Shown piece after piece: positions 55,176-64,000 of a stretch of DNA of 64,000 nucleotides. The translations under genes and the position numbers were made by a program. Each line of letters opens with the position of its first letter. Position 1 is the stretch's first letter. This DNA comes from Asterella californica (Eukaryota > Streptophyta > Marchantiopsida > Marchantiales > Aytoniaceae). The DNA lies in NCBI GenBank assembly GCA_036924285.1, contig JAYKYS010000001.1:4748501-4812500 (forward strand). Direction: 5' to 3'. A model generated the notes under the pieces. That model had not been told where the DNA came from and did no database searches. It saw only the letters and a list, made by a program, of their open reading frames with translations.

Positions 55176-55829
55176 GCTGAGAACTGATCATATGAAAGAT
55201 CCGTACTCTTATTGGACGTTAGCCGTTTCCTGTGTAGATGGGCGAGGGCAGTTGAGACATCTTTGATGTTTCCTCTTCTCTCAACGTTATAGAAAAAAGT
55301 AAGCTATATGCCAACGTTCACTGAGTGCAGTGTGCTGCACAGTTTTCCACAGCTGTAGGGACTGCAGCAAAGACCTTCCAGTCCACTTTGGACCTGTCTC
55401 AATGTTGTCATATGAATCGAACTGAGCACATCGTCTGACATACTGTACTATCAATTTGTTTCCTAGTCTGACCCATTAGTCGAGTCCGATTTCAAGATGC
55501 TAAGAGGATCTGATTCGTGTTTATTATTACTGGTGGTTTGTAGGACGTAAAGTATCGACCAGGGGACTGGCTTATGTTTGGATCAGAAACTGATGGTTTC
55601 CCACAGGCGGTCCTGACAGAGTGCGCAAATCATAAATATGGTGGTGGAACTGTGCGTATCCCAATAGACGAGACGTATGTCCGTTGTCTCAATTTGTCGG
55701 TTTGCAGCTCGGATTGGTATTTACGAAGCTTTGAGGCAGGTTGGGTTTTCGGAGGATATGCTGGACTCCTCAGACAGGCGTTTAGATAGCAACGGAATTG
55801 ATTCAGTTAGAGAGGACATTTTTTGTTAG

Positions 55830-56926
55830 ATGAATTTAGTTGATTCCGCTCCATTTACACACGATTACACACATAATTCATTCATCTGAGCTGTGGAGCT
55901 GGTATTTGAACCAAATATCTCGTGTCAAAGCGTCGATTTGCAGTAGTACGACTCTCCTTTAGTTTGAGTAACCTTGTTTGAGGTAAACTGATCCTTTGTG
56001 TAGGTATGAGGATGACGGCAATATGACTGACCCAATTCTCCGCTATCCGTTAGCCTTGTTGAGGGCCAGACTGAGGTCGGCTGTACTAGTGACTTGGACT
56101 TTTGCAAGTTTTGCCGAATTTTGGACGTGAAGAGTACGACAATTCCAGAAAGACAAAGTTTTGCCGATTACCAGTTAAAGGACTGGTTGGTTACTCCGAG
56201 TCATTTTGAGCGTGGTCACAAATTACAGATAGGGAAAGTAAAAACCATCTAGTCATCACCACGAGACATCACGGTTCGAAAGGTTTGATTGCTCGCCAGT
56301 TTAGCAGTCACACATATACTTGATGTTCACAGAGATAGTCTGTGAACATCAGTAGAAAAAGTCCTACCGAGGATTCCAAAACAGAGCGGTGCTTGTTTTC
56401 TAGGACAAATGCGTCTTTGATGCCGTAGCGGTCCGCTTGAAGTCTACTGCGGCGGAAAGAGAGTCGCCCTTAAGTACGAAACTTCTGGTGATAGAGGGCA
56501 AAGCACTCACTCGGTGCATATACACGATGATGAAGGCCAAAGAAATTCGATATCCCACCATACATATTGAAACCGCTTAGAACTGTTAGAAGAACCGCAT
56601 ATTGAAGCTGCGAGAAACTTCAGCACTGAGGTCCGAGATTATTCTGGGGACACATGGGGGACAAAGCAGGAATGCGATAAGCCGGCCGGGCCTGTCCGGA
56701 TATAGCGACCGAGCAAAATCCATGCTTATGCGTTGAGTGACATTGCCGCCCAGAGCGGGATCCTGTGCAGCTTGCAATTGGGAACCTGGATCTTCTTCGT
56801 TTGATTACGGAAAGGTGTTCTGCTCCAACAGTTTGGTGCTGAGTTGACATCAGTTGGGCAAGAATTCTTCCGTTTCAGCATTCTCCTTCTTGTGGATGCT
56901 CAAAGCTATCGGCTCCATACACAACC
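55830..56926. other. Stretch between trmL 3' end and LIP2p
   Basis: No supported gene. A 12-bp perfect hairpin lies at 56321-56351 (TGATGTTCACAG arms, 7-base loop). Minus-strand ORFs near 56586-56850 show no motif. Confidence 0.5.
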
Positions 56927-58973
56927 ATGGTCGCTATTTTGGGCATTCAAACGCTGTGTTCTCTTTCGATCCAACAACCATCGTCCATTAGGTCTACATA
57001 TTTCAAGAACCCGTACGTACCGCAAATTACACGATCCGCGCGTCGGCCTCCCAGTTCTCTCCAGGCTGTGCACGGTTCAGGCCACAGTCAGCGTCGCCCG
57101 TACGTTTTGCTCATCCTGCAACTAATCTTGTGGTGAGGTAGAACATTGTTTCAGTCTCTTTTAGTGCTCGTTTCCACTGAGTTTTCATCGGCAAATTTTC
57201 TGAAGACCCGAGGAGAGAAACGTACGGAAGGAACGGAAGCGTAACTCGTATGACCCGCTTCTCCTCTGGTCCCTTTTCTTCTTGTGAAGAATGGTGTAAA
57301 TTTTTGCCGCATCTGTACACCTTGTAGTCTTACTCTCGGTTAGGATAGTCCGAGTTTGTTTGTTTCGCTTCTTTTTTATCATCTTAAAGCACCAAAAGAA
57401 ACGTGCTCCTCGATTCGTCACAGTTAACCCTTGACTATGTGACTGATTAGACTGTTGTGGCCAGGTGTGAGTGTCATGACTTGTTTGAAGATCTTGTGCC
57501 GTATGTCGAGGCCTGGAGATGGCAGAAGGGAACAGTGGACCGAATTTGCACATCACTCTCAAAAGGGGAGGAGGCTCCGAACTCGGTGGTTTTGCTTCAA
57601 CATCCTCCAGTGTACACCATGGGAACCCGAAGCTCTGAAGCCTACTTACGCTTTAACAAGGATCATCCACCCTTTGAGCTTCACCGGACCGAACGTGGTG
57701 GTGAGGTCACGTATCACGGACCTGGCCAGGTACTGTTGTGCTTTGTGGTTTGATTCTTACAGTTTAGCAAGAACGTGATCTTATACCGAGGTGTGGAATC
57801 TTTCTTTGAAGGCGTTTCTAGACAGTATTTCCAACTCGGTCCGAAAGAACGAGGTCACAACGTGTGGGTCAATTTAATTGCACTCACCATTTTGTTTATG
57901 ACTTCTAGAAGATTGTCGCAGTTGATTGACTAACGAGCCATGTGGATTTTATGCAGCTCGTTATGTATCCCATGCTGAATTTGAGGCATCATAAGATGGA
58001 TCTACACTGGTATTTGCGCATGTTGGAGGAGGTTGTAATTCGTGCTCTCTGGTCCGCATGTTGTCTTCGAGCTTCGCGTGTTGATGGGCTCACCGGTGTT
58101 TGGGTTGGTACGTCATTATCTTTCCTCCCTATTCCACAACGCACATGTGTCTCAGGGGCAAGCTGTAGCTATCTGGCCGCACAAATTTCTCACAAAGTGA
58201 GTATTGTGAGAAACCACGAGTTGCAGTAAAATTCGGCAGAAGGCCGATCGCCTGGGACATCGATCTACGCTGCTTGCCCGCGCTGTGATCATGCTTCGCA
58301 TGCGTACCTTTCGGTAAAACTTTAGCACAGATCCATGCCACCTTTTTATTTGTGATGTAGTTCTCTCGGTTCCAAGTCACAAGTTACCTTACGTATATGT
58401 GCTTGTTCTTATATCTCGCTGCTAACCAGATAAATACAGCATATGTCGTGATAAAAACTCTTCTTATGTGGCGTTTGGGTTAAGCTACATCGTATATCAA
58501 ATGCGCTGATCAGGCATTGAAATGCTGCTGTCTTTCATCCTTTGAGAGTGGGCTTACCTCTTGTTCTTACTGTCCATCTAGGTGATGCGAAAGTTGCAGC
58601 GATAGGCGTGCGTGTCTCTCGATGGATTACGTATCATGGTCTAGCTTTGAACGTAAATACCGACCTTGCCCCTTTCCAGAATATTGTTCCCTGTGGAATA
58701 GGTGATCGGCCAGTTGGAAGCATCAAGCACCTTCGTCACACCATGGGATTGAGTTGTGCACAAGGTTCCGGACCATTGGAAACTTTTGAAGGCGATGCAC
58801 GCCACGAGTTACTGAGAGATGCAGAAATCCTCGACCGTGTGCATCAGTCCTTACTTTCTGAATTTGCTGAAGTCTTTCAGATGGATTTGATCGCCCCAAT
58901 TCACGAAGGTCCCAGGAGTATCCCTCATCCTCAAGCCCATTTGCCGGATGAGAACTTGGAGAAGGCGTGTTGA
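56927..58973 (+). CDS. LIP2p: Octanoyl-[acyl carrier protein] transferase (lipoyl protein ligase B type)
   Basis: Transfers octanoyl groups from acyl carrier protein to lipoyl domains of 2-oxoacid dehydrogenases, the first step of lipoate synthesis. Exons 56927-57132, 57465-57729, 57957-58107 and 58582-58973 have GT-AG borders and sum to 1014 bases, 337 codons plus stop. Exon 1 is Ser/Arg-rich with few acidic residues, consistent with an organelle targeting peptide. Family motifs: [12 protein letters not shown], the [16 protein letters not shown] block split by intron 2, [37 protein letters not shown] with the catalytic Lys, and NIVPCGIGD with the acyl-accepting Cys. It resembles the plant plastidial LIP2p more than the mitochondrial form by my recollection. 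The exon 1 start is the least certain part. This is the only gene in the cluster that looks complete and undisturbed. Confidence 0.9.
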
Positions 58974-61243
58974 TGGTGCATGTTGCAAGACCTTACCTGT
59001 TGGGATGCCTTGTCGGCCAGATGCGTACTGTCCGAAACGTAGAAAATGTTATTGCATTCGGATACATGTTTTGTTGTAAGGCCCAGTTGAAGTCACCGTC
59101 GCAAATTCTCACGTTGCATTCTTTTTGGAGTTCAAAGATGTTAACTCCATTGTCAGACTGAAAGCTCGCTTCTTATGGTCTTGGAGCTGAGCCCAATGCA
59201 GTCGGGTAGTTTATGTCCATTGATTGAAGCAATTGTTTCAAGCTGTCCAAGCGGAGCGTCTGGAGCGGCGTTAGGACAAGTCGCAGGACATCACGTTATA
59301 AACATTTCGATCCCAGTCATGTTTAATGTTCGTCAGATTCGTTTCGTGGGTTTACTCTAGAGCACACTTGCAGTCTGTTTACATGAAAGCAAGACACTTT
59401 CAGTCACCCCAGAGGTTCTCTTTGCAGAAGGCAAAACCATCTTAAACTGGATTCGTATCATGAGACGGGTTTCAAGGATGTTTTGAGCTCATAGTCCATG
59501 GATTGAGGGAGTTTTCCACCCAGGATGTGCTATTGAGCTCTATACCATGTAAAGTACCGAAGAGTTTGTCCTACAGACTATACGCGCAGTTACATATTAG
59601 AAACCTGTACTTCCTAGTGGAAGTATCCTTGTTATTGTGAAGTTATCAGGATCATATAGTGTATTTACATAACAACGTGTAGTCTGAACCATGTCGAGAT
59701 ATCCTTCGTTTTAACGATAAGAGCAAGGTAATTACACTGTTTAGTGTTATATTTATAACACAAGTGAGCATGATTGGTTACAAATCATAACAATCACTCG
59801 GATACATTATGTGGACATGAGGAAGAGCCAGCTAACAGATTTGAGCGTTTTGGGCCTGACTACAGAAGTTGTCCTTTTGGCGAAGGAATTCATATGTTCG
59901 TATACCATAGAGGATGACAAAGTAAGTAGATTTACTGACGACTAATGGAAGTAATATGACACCAATGAAGAAAGAATCACTTCAGGGTTGTTGATTAACA
60001 CTACTTCATCCACCGAAGTACTCCGAAGTCTCTCCGTACTAGGCGAAATCACTTCCAACTTATATTTTGTCCAAGCTGAAAAGTATGGACTATACATTGC
60101 AGCATGTGATTGGGATCAATTCTTTTTAACCGTGATGATCATGTGATAATCTACCAAGGCCTTTTCTAGCTACGCAAGCATCATTACCACCATCACATAT
60201 AGTGATCAAAAGCAGAAGAGAGATATCAAACGACCTTAGGCTGTTGGATAGAGCTTGTCCACACCGTTTTCCTATTCCTTCGCCATGAAATACGTTGAAG
60301 AAGTCTAGCAGAATGTGGTTACCTCTTCTCCCTACCTACCTGTTATTCTTATTAACTCTTAAGATTCCATATTCATTAAGGAACATTAATGAATATGTTG
60401 AATGTGAGTTGGTTATCTCATAATTTGTAATGCAAGAGGTCTCGAGATCAAAACTGGAGATTAGTGTTTTGATACTACAGATCATCTAAACTACAGTTTG
60501 AGCCGTTTAAACCACAGTTCAATCATCAACCTGAACTGAACCGTATTGACTCAAGATTGAACCGAACTATTTACCTAAATAGTCTAAACCCGAACAAAAA
60601 AAAAGATGACCATTGTGATTGTCGCGAACTTTAGAGTTATGACCCTTAATGCAAGATCATGCGCAAATGTTCGAAAATAGAACCCTAGCTAACTTGCATT
60701 AGGTTCTGAACACTAAGACTGTGACCTCACGGCTTGGCCGAGAAGTCAAGAAGAGATGAACCTCAAGTGGTTCTCTGAACCAAGGTTGGAACGTTGGATA
60801 AAGATATAGATATCTCTCCTAAATGAATCTTAGACAAACATTGATCTAAGGGGACAAGTTTAGAAGCAGATAAAAAATGTAGGTCGGGTCGAGACGGACG
60901 CTAGTCGACTATTCTTCCAAACCATAGATCAAAGTCTGCCGTTGGATCACAATTTCTCAAAAAAAAACTCGAAATGTTGAAGGTCTAGCAACATTTTAAG
61001 TCGAGGACAGAACTCTAGATAGATCTCGAGATGAATGAGATATCATTAGAAAAGTCTTGGTGAGGGCTTTGTAATGATACCGAGAACTCCTCAAGTTTAC
61101 ATCAGAGCTGAAAATTATAGTCAAATATGTGATCAAGTGGCAATATAGCTTTTAGAGACCAAAGAGTAAGACAAGATCGCAGATCCCTAAAAGTATATAT
61201 CAAAGAAGCTCAATGTCTAAGGGGACGAGTCACTCGATCCTAA
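58974..61243. other. Intergenic stretch between LIP2p and repeat B'
   Basis: Short ORFs only. A hairpin with CATATTCATTAA arms lies near 60368-60396, and an AT palindrome (GTGTTATATTTATAACAC) near 59743-59762. I looked here for the missing HGD N-terminus and for S1 exons on both strands and saw neither. Confidence 0.5.
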
Positions 61244-62999
61244 GTTTGCTATTCATTGGGTGGCATATTACTTATCTGAGTATGCACGTATGCAGGGATG
61301 ACTGTAATTCTGATGATTCCAGATTAATGAATTGACTTACTTTCGGGAAGGAACTCGGAGGTGTCTCTGACGTAAACCTAACAGAAGTTTAGAGTCCGCT
61401 ACTAGTCTTTGCACGTAAGTCGATTAAAGCTAAAGCTAAGTCGAGAGGTCAGGGAAAGTGGAGAAGGAAGGCGAGAATCGAGCCCGAAGGAAGGAGTTCA
61501 GATAGAACGGGAGGACGGTCCCGTGGCATTTGTCCGTCTTGTAAGTGAAACCAAGACAGGGCAGGAAGAGGAGGAGCGATGTGTGCAGAGCGATTCAAAG
61601 TCCTTGCAGACGAGCAGGGTAAGTTTACCTTCATCTACTGGAACGATAGAGATAATACAGTTACTAACTCCCGGGATAGAGTTGTCTTTGTCTTCAACGT
61701 ATGTCCTTCGTTTTCCCAACGTGATCTCCTGAATCTTCAGTGATGTACTTCTCTTGGCGGATTTTCCTCTATGGATTCCGAGGATCATGACTGATCACGA
61801 ATGGTTGTTGTTTTAGGGATTTCAGAATCACAGTCGTTTGAAATGTTTATTAGTCGCTGATCGACAAATAGAATGAAAACGAGTATGTTTGGGAGGTACT
61901 CACGATGAGCAGACACGGCCACAAGAGAGATCGAGAAGAGTCACCTCCTTCTGGTGCTGCTTCTCGAGCTCGCATCTCGACAAGTGAGGAGCCGGACGAC
62001 TCGAAAATCATTCGTCAGATCGCGGAACATTACAGCAATCGCAGTAATCAAACACGGGAGGAGCGTGAGGCGAGCCCTATTATTCATCTGAAGAAGCTGA
62101 ATAACTGGATAAAGAGCGTTTTGATCCATCTGTACGCCAAGCGAGGGGATGCAGTACTTGACATAGGTTGTGGCAAAGGTGGAGACCTGATAAAGTGGGA
62201 TAAGGCAAGCATTAGTTACTATGTTGGAGTAGACATAGCTGAAGGATCCATAGAGGATGCGAGGAACAGATACAACGGGGACACAAATCATGCTCAAAAT
62301 CACAAGGTTTTCTCCTTTCCAGCGCGTCTTGTCTGTGCAGACTATTATGAAGTCTCCCTTGACGAAGCTCTCAAAGACGTTCCACAATTTGATGTCTGCA
62401 GCTGCCAGTTCACACTTCATTACTCTTGGTCGACCGAGGAACGTGCTCGTCAAACCTTGCATAATGTGACAAACATGCTTTTGCCTGGAGGTATGTTCAT
62501 TGGAACGATGCCTGATGCCAACGTAATTGTTCGGAAGCTGCGGGATGCGGATGGACTTGAATTTGAGAACAGCGTGTTTAAAATATAATTCGGAGAGATG
62601 TACAGCGAAAAAAAGTTTCTAAGTCCGCCTTTTGGGATACAGTACCATTTTCATCTCGAGGATGCTGTGGACTGCCCTGAGTGGCTCGTTCCATTTTCTA
62701 AATTTGTAGCCCTTGCGGAGGAGTACGGGTTGGAGTTAGTGATGAAGCAGAATTTTCACGAGTTTGTGAATCAGTACATCCAAAAGCTTGAATTTGGAGA
62801 ACTGATGCGAAAACTTGGAGCTCTTGGCGACGGGACGGAAGAAAACAATATTTCTGATGATGAATGGGAGGCAGCCTACATTTATCTTGTCTTTGTGTTC
62901 CGCAAGAAGGGGACACCTAAACTTCGATCAAAATCTGTTCCGAAAGGAGCTTTCAAACGGATAGAACCAGAAGACGTTCTATTTGTTCAATAGCAAGAG
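61244..62999 (+). repeat. Inverted repeat B' (copy of 50547-52314)
   Basis: About 1.76 kb. It begins GTTTGCTATTCATTGGGTGG and ends just after TAGCAAGAG. The CMT part differs from B by several amino-acid changes and one nonsense change. Confidence 0.93.
61905..62993 (+). pseudogene. mRNA cap guanine-N7 methyltransferase copy with nonsense codon
   Basis: Second copy of the gene at 50553-51641. The frame is identical in length and all motifs are present, but codon 228 (GAA, Glu in the intact copy) reads TAA at 62586-62588. Without readthrough the product would be 227 residues, lacking the FHLEDAVDCPEW block and the C-terminal substrate-binding part. After the stop the same frame stays open to the normal end at 62993, so this is the only lesion. 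Amino-acid differences from the other copy include V39I, D128N, R133H, C147Y, A184T, G221E and G313E. Several are G-to-A type changes on the coding strand. It is probably a young pseudogene. Confidence 0.9.
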
Positions 63000-63383
63000 G
63001 GACATTCTTATATTTAATGTGTTCCGCGTCTTGTCGTCTGTGAGCTTACACCCTTCTCCTCTTTCCATGTTCTTGTATTCCTTCTTTCTTCATCTTGAGC
63101 TTGCTGGACAAGGGATGAACGTTATTTATTATCATAACACGGACACGGAAGATCTGCAAGAGATCACAAGAACATGTAAAATGCAGACATACAACTACTG
63201 TGTAATTACCAGCGAGTCCTGAATATGTACTTCACAAGCGGGGACACAAAAGTACTGCACGTGCAGAAGAGATTCTCTATCATCAGATAATGCGAGTCTT
63301 AAGACCCCGGTGCCCGTAGCAATATTGCTGGTAACCAAGAGAAACTCTTTTGCGGGTAGGTTTGTCTTGCCAACAAAAGTTTG

Positions 63384-63427
63384 TCTCGCAAGAAAATTCT
63401 CTTTGCTGATAGAATTTTCTTGCGAGA
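63384..63427. repeat. 17-bp perfect hairpin
   Basis: Arms TCTCGCAAGAAAATTCT (63384-63400) and its complement (63411-63427), 10-base loop. Confidence 0.85.
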
Positions 63428-63451
63428 ATATTATCTTACAAATAAAGACTT

Positions 63452-63549
63452 AAAAAAGCTCTCCAATTCACTAGAGTGTAAAGCTCTTGGGAGAGTCTTG
63501 ATATAAGTCTCTCAAAGAGTTTTACACTCTTGTAAATTGGAGATCTTTT
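63452..63549. repeat. ~45-bp imperfect inverted repeat (MITE-like foldback)
   Basis: AAAAGCTCTCCAATTCACTA...AGAGTGTAAAGCTCTTGGGA pairs with CTCAAAGAGTTTTACACTCT...AAATTGGAGATCTTTT with a few mismatches. Together with the adjacent hairpin this may be a small foldback element. Confidence 0.7.
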
Positions 63550-64000
63550 CACCCTTGCAACTCGCTTCGAATATAATTATTGGGTCTTGATTGAGAAATG
63601 TTCTTTAACCAAAATAGTAAAATCTCTCCCTAATTTAAAGTACACAAGGTGAAAAAGTACGGAATACTCCTCTCCGTGCTTTTTTTTTCGGAAAGCCGAA
63701 GTAGTATCCTTCGGGTCGTTATACCCGCACGGGGATTAAGGTACAGAGTGCCTCATGCACGAAGATGTATTTGTTATAAGGGCAGTGAGTATCATCACAG
63801 TCCTCTCTTGGGTTCTTTCAGCTGACAATGTTTAGCAAGAGGTCGTAGATTCAATTACTTAATAGCTCGATTAGTCCTCCGTGGGCCGTCCCCATCCCAA
63901 TACAATTTGAGTTAGTACGCAAATTTTGAACATATTTGTGTATATTCCAATCATCGGTTGTGCCGGATACAATAAATCATGGCACGAGTTGATCAGCATT

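Larger units (their letters stand above)
53983..55829 (+). pseudogene. trmL: TrmL/SpoU tRNA methyltransferase, exons 4-7, frameshifted
   Basis: Plus-strand 3' part of trmL. Exons 53983-54041 and 54696-54756 lie in repeat A' and duplicate exons 4-5 of the minus-strand part. 54925-54978 (GDKRLLGFTKKGTLPHT) and 55544-55829 are unique. Exon 7 has the SPOUT cofactor-knot motifs DWLMFGSETDGFP, GGGTVRIPIDETYVR and CLNLSV, which bind S-adenosylmethionine. After CLNLSVC the frame must shift by one base to continue with ARIGIYEALRQVGFSEDML and stop at 55827-55829; the raw frame ends at 55789. The glycine usual before IGIYEA is read as Arg. Exons 1-3 are not upstream: S1 intron sequence precedes A'. Splice phases of exons 5 (minus-strand copy) and 6 agree. 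As it stands this is a broken half gene. Confidence 0.82.
63000..64000. other. Right end, no supported gene
   Basis: Sequence after repeat B'. It holds two foldbacks (63384-63427 and 63452-63549) and a T-rich stretch. No coding signal. Confidence 0.5.

Noticed and set aside
56250..56290. GGTTCGAAAGG as a possible tRNA B box
   Set aside because: No matching A box, anticodon stem or acceptor stem could be folded around it.
56586..56850. Minus-strand ORFs considered as the missing HGD N-terminus
   Set aside because: Checked in all three frames; none gives the expected SGFGN or GQN blocks.

Overview
The window looks like nuclear DNA from a streptophyte, meaning a green plant or charophyte alga. 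Genes are split by GT-AG introns. The cap methyltransferase, the plastid-type octanoyltransferase (LIP2p) and a TrmL/SpoU tRNA methyltransferase all read like plant-lineage proteins. The gag-pol proteins resemble predicted proteins I recall from Chara braunii, but that is memory, not a search. I see no bacterial operons, CRISPR array, rRNA or tRNA gene.

Layout. (1) 1-24,760 is a stack of retroelements nested four deep. An old, decayed Ty3/gypsy pol on the minus strand (E0) was hit by a TG...CA element (E1, 2854-24015, target duplication ACAAG). E1 was hit by a full Ty3/gypsy element on the minus strand (N1, 3966-21936, 1281-bp LTRs, ACGG duplication). N1's gag was hit by a related plus-strand element (N2, 10807-20270, ACGC duplication). 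Removing N2 makes N1 gag continuous again. (2) 24,760-31,930 is AT-rich and almost empty, with one broken coiled-coil coding remnant. (3) 31,930-36,620 is a satellite built from ~65-bp dimeric units with larger interspersed blocks. (4) 36,761-64,000 is gene space: trmL, an unidentified gene, homogentisate 1,2-dioxygenase (HGD), mRNA cap guanine-N7 methyltransferase (CMT), one exon of an S1-domain protein, the 3' part of trmL, LIP2p, and a second, broken CMT.

The gene space is rearranged by two pairs of long inverted repeats that interlock in the order A-B-A'-B'. A/A' (~1.70 kb, only a few differences) carries trmL exons 4 and 5. In this orientation trmL exons 1-5 lie on the minus strand at 40319-36766, while exons 6-7 lie on the plus strand at 54925-55829, just outside A'. 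The splice phases match across the gap, so recombination between A and A' would rebuild the gene. The window therefore shows either an inversion isomer that breaks trmL or an assembly that chose the wrong path through an inverted repeat. B/B' (~1.76 kb) carries CMT; copy B is open and copy B' has a nonsense codon (E228*). Partial genes sit at the repeat edges: HGD lacks its first exon(s) next to B, and the S1 gene stops at A'.

The host genes do not form one pathway. HGD works in tyrosine catabolism, LIP2p in lipoylation, CMT in mRNA capping and TrmL in tRNA wobble methylation. Intron-bearing models were built by hand from splice sites and phase. HGD (8 exons) and LIP2p (4 exons, 337 codons) close perfectly in frame.
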